From: Daedaleopsis sinensis
Taxonomy: Eukaryota > Basidiomycota > Agaricomycetes > Polyporales > Polyporaceae
Direction: 5' to 3'
DNA: 64,000 nucleotides
NCBI GenBank assembly: GCA_033807695.1
Contig: CM066300.1
Location: 1,550,001-1,614,000, forward strand
The notes under the pieces: generated by a model
Told to the model about the DNA's origin: nothing
Databases searched by the model: none
The model's input: the letters and a program-made list of their open reading frames with translations, nothing else
Translations under genes and position numbers: made by a program
Shown here: in pieces, positions 10,881-19,898 of the stretch
How positions within the stretch are numbered: position 1 is the first letter of the stretch
Layout: each line of letters opens with the position of its first letter

Positions 10881-11653
10881 TGAACTTCTGTCCGATACGT
10901 GCCTCCACGGAAGCGTGACGGACTTGCAGTAGCTAGCTTTCTTGTCAGTACCAGAACGCCCATCTCACTTACCACAATACGCTCGATAACTTTAAGGTGT
11001 TTATGTTCTTTCCTGTCATTGGAATTAGTATACGTATACGTGTATCTTACCATATTCATGATCACTCACCGGAGTCGTCTTCACACGTTCGATGGCAACT
11101 CATTATTGAAAGTTCTCTCTCACTTGCTGATCCAGGCAATGCGTGTCTCCGCCGCAGCCGGCTGAAAGGTAGAACCCTCGTTGGCCTCCGGCAGAGGCTG
11201 TGATGTTCCTTTGATAGTAGATAGGTACGCCTCGCACACTAGTGTGGATCAGTGTGGGGTAAATGTGACTGCGGGCAACTGAATGCATCCCACGTTCAGA
11301 GCGGAGACATCTTTGGCGAGATACTAGTGTGGGCAGAGGTTATGTCGCCCATGGCTGCGGAAAGCACAGCGGGGAGCGTTTGCGATATCTATAGCCCCGG
11401 AACGCTCATTGTACCTGTGTCTGTACCGTCAGCTCCGCGCATCGGACGGAGGAAAGGAACAACGTACGTCATGCACTATGGTAAACCCACGTTGCTCTCG
11501 ACCTATGGTTGATATCGAGTCTCATTTTTGCCACACGGAGTACAGGGCAGATATATGCGTCATTCATTCCGCAAGGAGCTGATATCGTACATCCATATCA
11601 AATCATAGATCAGAAGCATCACCGAAGTAGTCTTCCGAGTTACCATGCAGGGT
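10881..11653. other. Intergenic region
   Basis: 3' flanks of the small-protein gene (+) and the thiolase gene (-). AT-rich around 11000-11060 (TATACGTATACGTGTATC). No further gene seen. Confidence 0.4.
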
Positions 11654-13724
11654 TCACAGCTTCGCTAGCCGCAGAACGTACTCGGAGCTCTTGCGCGCCT
11701 TGACCTTGTCCACGTCCGCGCGCGTGATCGGCCGACATTCAAAGCCGTGGTCGTATCCAAGCCTGAGAAGGTCACTCGGTTAACAATTGTACGCGAAATG
11801 AAGGAATCCTCCGGACAAAAATGGCGAGAACGGCCGCACCTCTTCCGCCCGTCTTCGCCGCCTTCCTGGTAGAACTCCGGCCGCCGCAGCAAGCTGCAGA
11901 CGACCGCACCACCGAGACCAATGTTGTGCACAAGGCCGTACTTGCCGCGCTTGTCAGCGGTGTCGAAAAGGCCAGGTGCCTGCATCGGGCCAGCCCCTGC
12001 GGAGAGAACGCGAAGTCAGCATCGTATTCATCTCACATTCGAGGGCGACGTGAGACGGGGCCCGAGACACTAACATTGGCGGAGTTGCACTTGAGAACGG
12101 ATCCACGAATCAGCAAACGTCTGTCAAGACGGGGAGAAAGAGCGGAGAGCTTACTGGTGATGTAGAAGTGCATGCCAAGGCCCGTGGCTCCCAAGGGGTG
12201 GCCCTTGGCTTCGAGGCCGCCGCTGGGGTTGACCACATACTTACCGCCGTACTATCGACCCCATGAGCAAGCAGAAGTGAATGTCTCGGGCTTCCGAAGT
12301 ACGTACAGTGTTATCGCCGCGATCGACCAGTTTGTGTGCCTGTCCAGGCTCGCAAAGGCCGAGCGCATCGTATGTGATAAGCTGTCCACGTGTTATGTGC
12401 GTGAGTACCATCCTCGCTCCAGAGTGCGCGGACGTACCTCGTTCGCCGCGAAGCAATCGTGGAGCTCGACGACTCCGACTTGGTCGCGCCCATCTTTTCC
12501 CTCGAGGCCTGCGTCTGCAAATACCTGGTCGGCGCAGTTCTTTGACATGGTATAGCCAATGACGTCCATCGCACTCCTAGTTTCGAAGGTGGACGGGTCG
12601 TCTGTAGTCAATGCCTGGGACACGATCTCGATGGCCTGGTTCTGCAAGCCGTGCTTGCGGACGAAGTCCTCGCTGGCAACGATGCAGCACGCTGCGCCAT
12701 CCTGGACGATCTCGTGAGTGAAGGTCTCCCTACCAAACAACACCTCATACTCACGGAAGTGGGGCTGCACATAAACTTCGTCAGCTGCTTGGTGATCTTC
12801 GGGGCGGCGAGAACCTGTTCGACCGTCCAGCCATCGCGGAACTGCGAGTAAGGATTCTTGACGGAATGCTTGTGATTCTTGCTCGCTATGGTCCACAATG
12901 ACTTAGACACTAACATCGCTTCAAGCGTTCGAGCGCCACACTCACCAATTTGTGCCAGGTGGTTGACTGTGGCGCCGTACTTGTCGCAGTACTCCTGTGC
13001 GCCATTGCCGAACATACGGGGCGCGCCGGGCCCGTGGTTCTCTCCCGTGCTGAGGTTCTCCTCGAGCTCCCAAGACGCAGCGCCGATGATCATGGTTGGA
13101 GATTCTCTGTCCGGAAAGTTCGTCCCGAGACTGCCGCGGTTCATGCGCTCGAAGCCGAGAGCAAGGGCACATTCGTTTAGACCTGACTTGACGAGATTGT
13201 TGGTGTTGTACAAAGCGGTACTACCGGTGGAACAGTTGTTGTTGACATTAGTGATGGGGATGCCGGTCATCCCAAGCTGATACAGCGCCCTCTGGAAGAT
13301 AGCTGTGAGCCGCGGTGCGTTCGGTGCACGAACAAATAGATCCTCACCTGACCGGACGTCGAGTCCCCGTAACAGTATCCAACGAACGCTACCTCGACGG
13401 CATCATACGTGAGACCTATGCAAAGCAAGAACATCAATGCCTTTATTTCTGCATGTGAGGAGCAATAAATTCTGACCAGCGTCGAGAAGAGCTTTGGTTG
13501 CAGCTTCCAGACCCATCTGGATTCAAGTCAACATCGTTCAACTACATACATCGAACCAGTTGTGCGACAATCCTCACTTCTTCGGTTGTCCTCTCACCAC
13601 GAGGCTGTACCGGAATCCACGTCAGTTATGGCCAGTTCTATCCACCTCTTTCGAATAGCTTCACCTTGATGAATGCGGTGCATCCAACACCAACAATGAA
13701 TGTCCTTCTTCCTCGAGACGGCAT
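11654..13724 (-). CDS. Peroxisomal SCPx-type 3-ketoacyl-CoA thiolase
   Basis: Twelve exons (13724-13665, 13604-13578, 13516-13477, 13415-13348, 13291-12946, 12885-12755, 12701-12438, 12381-12307, 12251-12155, 12089-12075, 11996-11840, 11762-11654) join in frame to 462 residues. The model begins [14 protein letters not shown] and carries the thiolase core: [28 protein letters not shown] (nucleophile Cys about 85), [45 protein letters not shown] (catalytic His) and [10 protein letters not shown]. This matches the thiolase half of sterol carrier protein X, without the C-terminal SCP2 lipid-transfer domain. The last residues are RLAKL, and AKL is a PTS1-type peroxisomal signal. The expected role is thiolytic cleavage in beta-oxidation of branched or long acyl-CoAs. 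Exon 10 is a 15-nt microexon supplying MQLRQW at its borders. Confidence 0.9.
12075..12089 (-). other. 15-nt microexon of the thiolase gene
   Basis: Without it, joining exon 9 (...HFYIT) to exon 11 ([12 protein letters not shown] region) breaks the expected family sequence. Inserting the 15 nt between CTCAAG and GTTAGT restores ITMQLRQWAGPM in frame, with phase 1 in and phase 1 out, and both flanks have AG/GT borders. Confidence 0.7.
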
Positions 13725-14040
13725 GTTCTGGTTCTGTCAGTAGTGCTTGTTTTGGGGCTGAACTGTTGACTGTAAGGTCGCAAACGTGGTCAAACGTTCA
13801 CATCCAACTTACTGCCAACGAATATAAGAGTCGTCCGGCTTCCTGAGAACACCGAAGCGGTGGTACCGGTGTAGCCCCATAACCGTTGGGGTCAGCTGGA
13901 CCCAGGCTGGACCTCGATAGACCATAATTGGGCTTACATAATGCTCACACCGTAGTCCTAACCCTAATCTCGGACTAGTCAAACCTGAACCCGGTCACCC
14001 TCCTCCAGCCTCCTTCACGTCGAGAACTTTGCACATCATC
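13725..14040. promoter_or_regulatory. Divergent promoter region thiolase/LIP2
   Basis: 316 bp between the start codons of the thiolase (-) and LIP2 (+) genes. It contains a CCTAACCCTAA-like stretch near 13958-13969, too short to be a telomeric tract. No TATA box clear for either gene. Confidence 0.4.
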
Positions 14041-14841
14041 ATGGGACCGCCTCCTATTTTCTACCATTGCTTCAAAACACCTCTTCCCTACTCAGCCACT
14101 CTGGCACTGCAGGAGCGCATCCATGCCCTTCAATTACTCTCGCGCAAAGTATCACGCAGTCACCGAGACTACCTCCTCTTGCTCGAGCATCGTCCAGTCT
14201 ACACCTTTGGCCGAAGACAAACGGAAGCCTCGGAGGAGGTTGCTCTGGAGGCACTGCGTCTCAAAGAACTGGGAGCGGACTGCATCTCGACTCAGCGCGG
14301 GGGCCAGACGACGTACCATGGGCCCGGCCAGATCGTAGGCTATCCACTCCTTGACCTTGGACGCACCACTCCACCTATGGGCATACGCGAATACATCTGT
14401 AGACTCCAGAAGACCATCGAAGCGCAGCTGACGGAAGGTCACGGAATCCAGTACATCCCCTCGGAGCACACTGGCGTTTTCCTTGACCAGCACACGAAGA
14501 TTGCCAGCATCGGCGTCCAAGTCAGGCATCGCTTGACGACTCACGGCTTCGCGCTCAATGTCACAGAGGAACCATTCCCTTGGTTCAACCGTGTGGTGGC
14601 CTGCGGATTGTCGGACGTGAAACCCGGCTGCATCGCCCAAGCAGTCGCACAACAAACAAGCGGTGCCGACATATCCGTTGCAAGCGAGCTTCCAAGCCTC
14701 ATCTCGCGGTTCGGACGGGTGTTTGAGCGGGACATGGTGGCGTTGGACGCTTCTGCGGATGGAGAGGTTGAAGATGCTATCAGGGCTACGGAGAGGGGGG
14801 CAATAGAGAGTGGTCCATGGCCACTTGCACCGTCGTCTTAG
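14041..14841 (+). CDS. LIP2: Lipoyl(octanoyl) transferase LipB/Lip2
   Basis: A single exon encodes 266 residues. The ATG at 14041 is chosen because codons upstream in frame are not ATG. The LipB signature RGGQTTYHGPGQIVGYPLLDL spans about residues 86-106. The catalytic lysine lies in TKIASIGVQV (Lys about 153) and the catalytic cysteine in VVACGL (Cys about 188); HGFALNV also fits. The enzyme transfers octanoate from mitochondrial acyl carrier protein to the H protein or to E2 subunits, the first step of lipoate synthesis. A clear mitochondrial presequence is not visible; the N-terminus MGPPPIFYHCFKTPLPYS is only mildly basic. The C-terminal tail of about 30 residues is acidic and not conserved in the family as I know it. 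Confidence 0.93.
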   Translation: MGPPPIFYHCFKTPLPYSATLALQERIHALQLLSRKVSRSHRDYLLLLEHRPVYTFGRRQTEASEEVALEALRLKELGADCISTQRGGQTTYHGPGQIVGYPLLDLGRTTPPMGIREYICRLQKTIEAQLTEGHGIQYIPSEHTGVFLDQHTKIASIGVQVRHRLTTHGFALNVTEEPFPWFNRVVACGLSDVKPGCIAQAVAQQTSGADISVASELPSLISRFGRVFERDMVALDASADGEVEDAIRATERGAIESGPWPLAPSS

Positions 14842-15761
14842 TATCAAGTACGTGCTTTTATGACCCCCATACATGACTTGTCTCAATTATAATTGCCTTG
14901 CCGAGCATCTCTAATTGCCAGCGTCGTCATAAGACACCTGACTATTTTGCTCATGCTGTCTTCAGAACGTGAGCCACCTCCATGTGCACCTCCATCCAGG
15001 TATTTGCGCCGAGCAAGCCCCGATATCTAGCTAGTGATTGAATACATCTCATCTGCTCCGTCTCGATTCCGCAATATCAAGGATGAACATGTCAACAAAG
15101 CAGTACTAGTGTTTATGAGGTCAGACAAAGGTCAGGCTTGCTTTCTCATCACCACTCCAGCAATTGACATAGCCACCGCGCCCTGTAGCACGACCACCGT
15201 CGCGCTCGCGCTGTGCGGGTCGCTGCAGGCTGTACGCGACATACGTTTGATCCTGGATATATAGTGGCCAGGCCGGTGTTGAGCAAGATGAGTGTACGCG
15301 TACCTGTCCACTCTCACCTTAGGAGATGGTGATTATGCAGCCTGAGCCACAGATCGTTCGGGGTCCCTAGAGACGCAATGTGTCGCCAATCGCGTACGTA
15401 GGGATCAGCGTGGCCCGGCCTTTCGATTTCGAAGTGGTCCGAATATCGCATTCTATCTGTGTGCGCAGTCTGTGCGCATGGTCCATTCTCGCCGGCGGCC
15501 GAAGGGAGCCTTTGATGGTCACCAGGTTTTCAAAACTGATGTCCAGGCGCACCAATGCATCACAAAGCATGATCCGTGCAACATGCTTTCAACGCCGCTT
15601 TGCGCTGTGGGCGCGGCCCTCGCGAGTCGCGCTGTCCCAACGGGACGTATATATAAAGGGGACGCACGGCGGAAGAGGCTTCCTCAAATCCTGTGGATTT
15701 CCCGCCCTCACTCTCTTTAACCCGTTCCATTATCTTTATTATCCTTATCACGACTTTCGTC
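14842..15761. other. Intergenic region upstream of the GH16 gene
   Basis: About 0.9 kb with no convincing exon. The last 110 bp form a TATA-containing promoter for the secreted glucanase. Confidence 0.4.
15648..15657 (+). promoter_or_regulatory. TATA box of the GH16 gene
   Basis: TATATATAAA followed by GGG lies about 105 bp before the ATG at 15762, and a CT-rich stretch follows. This is typical for strongly regulated secreted-enzyme genes in basidiomycetes. Confidence 0.55.
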
Positions 15762-17165
15762 ATGCGTTCTACAGCTGCGCTGTTCGCCGTCTCTGCTCTG
15801 TGCACGTCTGCTCTGGGAGCAACGTACAATGCGAAGGATAGCTTCGTTGGCCAAGACTTCCTCACGGGCTTCACGCACCAGGCAATTGCCGACCCCACCC
15901 ACGGCCGAGTGTAAGTCAGCCTCCTTCGACTTTCCTGCAGTGTGTAGCTCACATCGCGCATCTAGCAACTATGTCGACCAGGCTACCGCCCTCGCCCAGA
16001 ACCTGACGTTCGCCACCGACACGTCCTTCATCATGCGCGCGGATAGCTTTGCCACCCTCGACCCTGCGGGTCCGGGACGCAACTCCGTTCGCATCAAGAG
16101 CAACGCCGCCTACACCACACATGTGACAGTGTGCGTTCCTCCTATGTAGCTCACGCGTTCAATCGCTAAACTGACCATCCTCAGTTTCGACATCAGGCAC
16201 ATGCCCCAAGGATGCGGGACGTGGCCCGCTGCATGGGAGGTCGACGAGGCGAACTGGCCCAACGAGGGCGAGGTTGACATCCTCGAGGGCACGAACGATA
16301 TCGAGCCCAACCAGTCGACGCTCCACACGTCGGCGAACTGCGCCCAGCCCGCCGCCGGCCGCGCCATGTCCGGGTAAGCCTCTTTACGTCCCCGACCCTG
16401 TGCTCCTCTCCCTCGGCGGCTGACACCGGTCCCTTGCGTCACAGCAACTCCGTCACGACCGACTGCGACGTCGCGGCGAACGGCAACGCTGGGTGCGGCG
16501 TGCAGGCGACGCAGCCGAACAGCTACGGCAAGTCGTTCAACGGCGCCGGCGGAGGATTCTACGCGATGGAGCGCACGTCCAGCTTCATCAAGGTCTGGTT
16601 TTGGTCGCGGAACGACCCCGCCGTCCCTGCGGACGTCAAGACTGCGGGCGCGAACGTGAACACTGATGCGTGGGTGAGTGCTGCCATCATCACACACCTC
16701 CAATTGCATCCGTGCGCCGACCGCGATGCGAAGCTCGAGCGGCGGTACAACGCACAGCGCGAGGGGTGATCGGTGTGCGCATTGCTGACACGACGTTCGT
16801 TGCTGTACAGGGCACGCCGTCGGCGCTGTTCGTGAGCGACCAGTGCGACATTAACGCCCACTTCGGTGCGCACAACATCATCATCAACCTGACCTTCTGT
16901 GAGTCGCGCGCGAAACCCATTGAGGTCTATATCCGACTGCTCACACGTACGTGCAGGTGGCGACTGGGCCGGTCTCCCGCAGTTCTTCAACACCCTCGGG
17001 GGCTGCCCTGGCGACTGCAACAGTAAGTCGCATTGTCGTTCGCGCAGCCGCCTCGCTCTGTCTGGACTCTGACCGTATTGCGCCCCTTCAGCCTTCGTCA
17101 ACCAGAACCCGGGTGCGTTCAATGAAGCATTCTGGGACATTGCTGGTGTCCACGTCTACGCATAA
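15762..17165 (+). CDS. Secreted GH16 beta-1,3(4)-glucanase (laminarinase type)
   Basis: Seven exons (15762-15910, 15966-16130, 16185-16373, 16445-16673, 16811-16898, 16957-17022, 17092-17165) encode 319 residues. A signal peptide is clear (MRSTAALFAVSALCTSALG, cleavage about 19/20). The GH16 catalytic motif is NEGEVDILEG, i.e. Glu about 134, Asp about 136 and Glu about 139, preceded by PQGCGTWPAAWEVD. FYAMERTSSFIKVWFWSRND, FGAHNIIINLTF and a C-terminal WDIAGVHVYA also match basidiomycete laminarinase-like GH16 enzymes. Cysteines near ANCAQP, TDCDVA, GGCPGDCN suggest disulfides. The enzyme would hydrolyse beta-1,3 or mixed beta-1,3/1,4-glucans, for cell-wall turnover or glucan degradation. Retaining mechanism inferred from the family. 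Confidence 0.93.
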
Positions 17166-17515
17166 GAGACGGCGTGCGTGCACTTCACCACAGTAAGTAC
17201 TATTGTGTGACGATGGCATTACACCATACAGCGATGCTGATGACCTTCCGGCAGAAGCTGTAATGAACGCAACATGAAGATGGAGTTAAGGCGTATCTAT
17301 GTATTCATGCTCAGCCTCCTTGATGGCGGCTGAATGTCTCCCTATACCCAGGTGCTTCCGAGTCCGGAATACATGAGAGTCTCGGCTCGTCTTCGTGCGA
17401 CGATATCCACCACTGTGTGAACTTTGTGAGAGCAATCAAAGCAAGGGTACAAGTACAGACAAAAGGCAAGTAACGAACATAATCATGCGCAGTCCATAGG
17501 CCCCTGCTGCGTGCA
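17166..17515. other. Convergent intergenic region
   Basis: 3' ends of the GH16 gene (+) and the F-box gene (-). No gene or repeat seen. Confidence 0.4.
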
Positions 17516-19264
17516 CTACGTACTCGCTCCGTGGTATGCGTTGACCTTCAACTCCTCAACCACTCCCTGGAACTGGTCCACAAGATCCTTCTCAACAGTC
17601 GCCACATCCTCCTGCGACCAATAGCACTTCAGATTCTCGCACCGCAACACAAGCTTCTTCACCGGACTCCCCAGCTCCGCGCGGCGCTCCAGCGTCGTCT
17701 TCATCGTCTCCCACGTCCGGCGGATCGTCGCCTCGCCTCCGTAGGGGGACAGCCGCCAGTGCACGACGAGGTGCTCCAGGTGCGGGCATATCGGCGCGCC
17801 CCCAGCCGTGCGCGTGTCCCCGAGGGTCTGAAAGATATGGAGGGGCGACGCCCGTCTCCACCGTAGGCGGGTGATCTGGGGGAAGCTCGCAAGCAGCTCG
17901 GTCACCTGCTCGCCGATACGGAAGGTGGTGTAGATGACCTCGGTCGGGACCCAGATCCGCAGGTCCTTCACCGAGTGCGTCCCGAACGTCTGCGAGACCG
18001 CGTAGACCACGTCTGGGGCCTCGCCGAGTGTACTTTCGGTAGCGAAGTCGACGTGGAGGGACTCGCCGCGCCACCCCTGTACCTCGCACACGGTTTTTCG
18101 CTTCGCGTTCTCCGTGAGGCGGAATTGAATGTGGATGCGGTCGAGGATCTGGAGCGCGCGATATGTGCGGAGGCAGCGCGGGACGGTCGTCCCATCGCAT
18201 CGGGTTCGGAGCTTGAGCGTCGTACTCGCGGGGACAGCAAGCTTGTCCAGCAAATCAGAGGCCCAGGAAGTAGGGCCGTGAAGCTCTAGGCTCTCAAGGT
18301 GTTGGAGATCCACGGGCGCGGTGTCCGCTCGCCGACGAGACGGGTCGGGCGTAGTCGCGTCCAAGAAACGCAAGTGGAGCAATGACGGACAGCGCCGAAG
18401 GAAGGACAGGATGGTGTCGATATGGTGCATGCTGTGTGGTCCCGAACATTGTCCGTTGCAGAGGCAGCCTCCGATAGACAAAGTGTGCAATGTTGGGAAT
18501 GAGAGGCTAGCAGTGAGGAAAAGGGGGGCGATCCTCAGGATCTGAAGGCGAGGGAGAGAATCTTGGAGCGGATATGACTGAAGGGTACACCAATCGTCAC
18601 GATTGAGCATGGTGTGACTCCCGGCAATGTGGTTCACGACCAGGGCGGTCAAATGTGGCATCCCAGAGCCTAACATTTGAAAGAGGTGCTCCGCCTCTGC
18701 CAGTGTGGCTGCGATATGCACAGTCAGCGAGGAGATCCGATGTGAGTGTGGTGCTAGAAGCTGGGCGGAATTGGCGGCAAAATGGTAGATTTCGAGGGAT
18801 ATATCTCGCGGCGACGACCTCACTAGAGAGAACTTGAAACATCGTAGTTCACCAGATTCTGCCATGTTACCGCCTAGCTTCAAGGACAATTCCGCATGAT
18901 TGACGGGACTACTGAGCAAGTCTACCCAAAACTCAGCGGTTTTGAGAAGAAGTGCTCTCCAAGCATGGCATACGTGAAGGAGACTCGCCTCTCGACGATG
19001 CTCCGGATGAAGATGACCAAAGATCTCCATGAGAAGCTCGGGGGGGAGGCGGCGATGAATGGGTGCGCTTGCGTTATACATCGTGTGGAGATTTCTGGCA
19101 TACTCCACATAGTATTGAGCTCGTGAAAGCATCCATTCTCGATCCAGTGGGGACGATAGAGAACCTAATGCCTCTCTATCTTCTTGTGTCAAGTGGAAGG
19201 TAGACTGGGCCTGGGACTGGTTTGGAGCAGATGCTGAGCTCATTTCCGGTGGAAACAAGTACAT
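17516..19264 (-). CDS. F-box domain protein
   Basis: A single exon of 582 residues. Near residues 70-120 lies an F-box: HRRLPPELLMEIFGHLHPEH then LLHVCHAWRALLLKTAEFWVDL. The remaining 450 residues contain loosely repeated Leu-rich segments (LTALVVNH, LPRLQILRIAPLF, SFPTLHTLSIGG, LLHLRFLDA, LQHLESLELHG, LEHLVVHWRLS), i.e. a degenerate LRR-like array, as is common for agaricomycete F-box proteins. The family recruits substrates to SCF ubiquitin ligases; the target is unknown. The start at 19262-19264 is the first ATG; MSSASAPNQS seven residues later is an alternative. A second, distantly similar F-box gene lies at 43.5-45.4 kb. Confidence 0.8.
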   Translation of the reverse strand: MYLFPPEMSSASAPNQSQAQSTFHLTQEDREALGSLSSPLDREWMLSRAQYYVEYARNLHTMYNASAPIHRRLPPELLMEIFGHLHPEHRREASLLHVCHAWRALLLKTAEFWVDLLSSPVNHAELSLKLGGNMAESGELRCFKFSLVRSSPRDISLEIYHFAANSAQLLAPHSHRISSLTVHIAATLAEAEHLFQMLGSGMPHLTALVVNHIAGSHTMLNRDDWCTLQSYPLQDSLPRLQILRIAPLFLTASLSFPTLHTLSIGGCLCNGQCSGPHSMHHIDTILSFLRRCPSLLHLRFLDATTPDPSRRRADTAPVDLQHLESLELHGPTSWASDLLDKLAVPASTTLKLRTRCDGTTVPRCLRTYRALQILDRIHIQFRLTENAKRKTVCEVQGWRGESLHVDFATESTLGEAPDVVYAVSQTFGTHSVKDLRIWVPTEVIYTTFRIGEQVTELLASFPQITRLRWRRASPLHIFQTLGDTRTAGGAPICPHLEHLVVHWRLSPYGGEATIRRTWETMKTTLERRAELGSPVKKLVLRCENLKCYWSQEDVATVEKDLVDQFQGVVEELKVNAYHGAST

Positions 19265-19898
19265 CTGAGTAGCGTAGATTTATGAGTCGGTCAAATATAG
19301 TCGTCCATAGTAGTTGTCCCCTACCTAAGGCTGGTAGGCCTGCAGGTCGGTCGGTCACGGTGATAGCTTAGGCTAGGTTAACGTTGAAGCCGTTAGCGCT
19401 GGGCTTGTGCCGATAATCATATATTAGTAGACGCTGTTACTCAGTGTTACTCGTGCCAGCCCCCAGTGGTTCGCGACCACGCATTTGAGGCGTAACAGTA
19501 TACTACTGACACGATTTACTTATTCATTCTATCCGAGTTCCTGATTACCAGTGCTACCTAGTACTTGGGCTCACTTATGAGACTCTGTAAGAGATTCCGT
19601 CGCTCCGCAATTTGTCATTTCACGCTGTGATTAGGACACTCAACAACCTTATCCCTCGTCGAATCGTTACTCAGACTGTCGAGAGCTCTGTTGCAACTCT
19701 GGCATCCTCTGCCGTTATTATGGTTCCTGCAACATCTGGATGGTCTCAATATTCATTACTATGGGCGCCGTACCCAAAGATACTACAGTAAGTAGCGGGC
19801 AATGCCGTGCTTGCGCGGCCTGACGACTTATAGGTAAGTAGCGACGGTAGCGTGATAGTCGTGAGTGATGTCGTACAGGGGATTCTGCGAGTAGGTTC
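19265..19898. other. Intergenic region holding the first copy of a diverged direct repeat
   Basis: Upstream region of the F-box gene and 3' flank of the JmjC-like gene, both on the minus strand. Apart from the repeat at 19397-19587 no feature was found. Confidence 0.45.
19397..19587 (+). repeat. Diverged direct repeat, copy 1
   Basis: Shares CGCTGGGCTTGTGCCRATAA with copy 2, then AGACGCTGNTACTC after an 11-nt insertion, and finishes with ACTTATGAGACTCTG. The central part is only weakly alignable. Copies 1 and 2 have the same orientation and lie on either side of the JmjC-like gene. Confidence 0.55.

Noticed and set aside
13955..13975. CCTAACCCTAA-like telomeric motif
   Set aside because: Fewer than two full units inside an ordinary promoter region.
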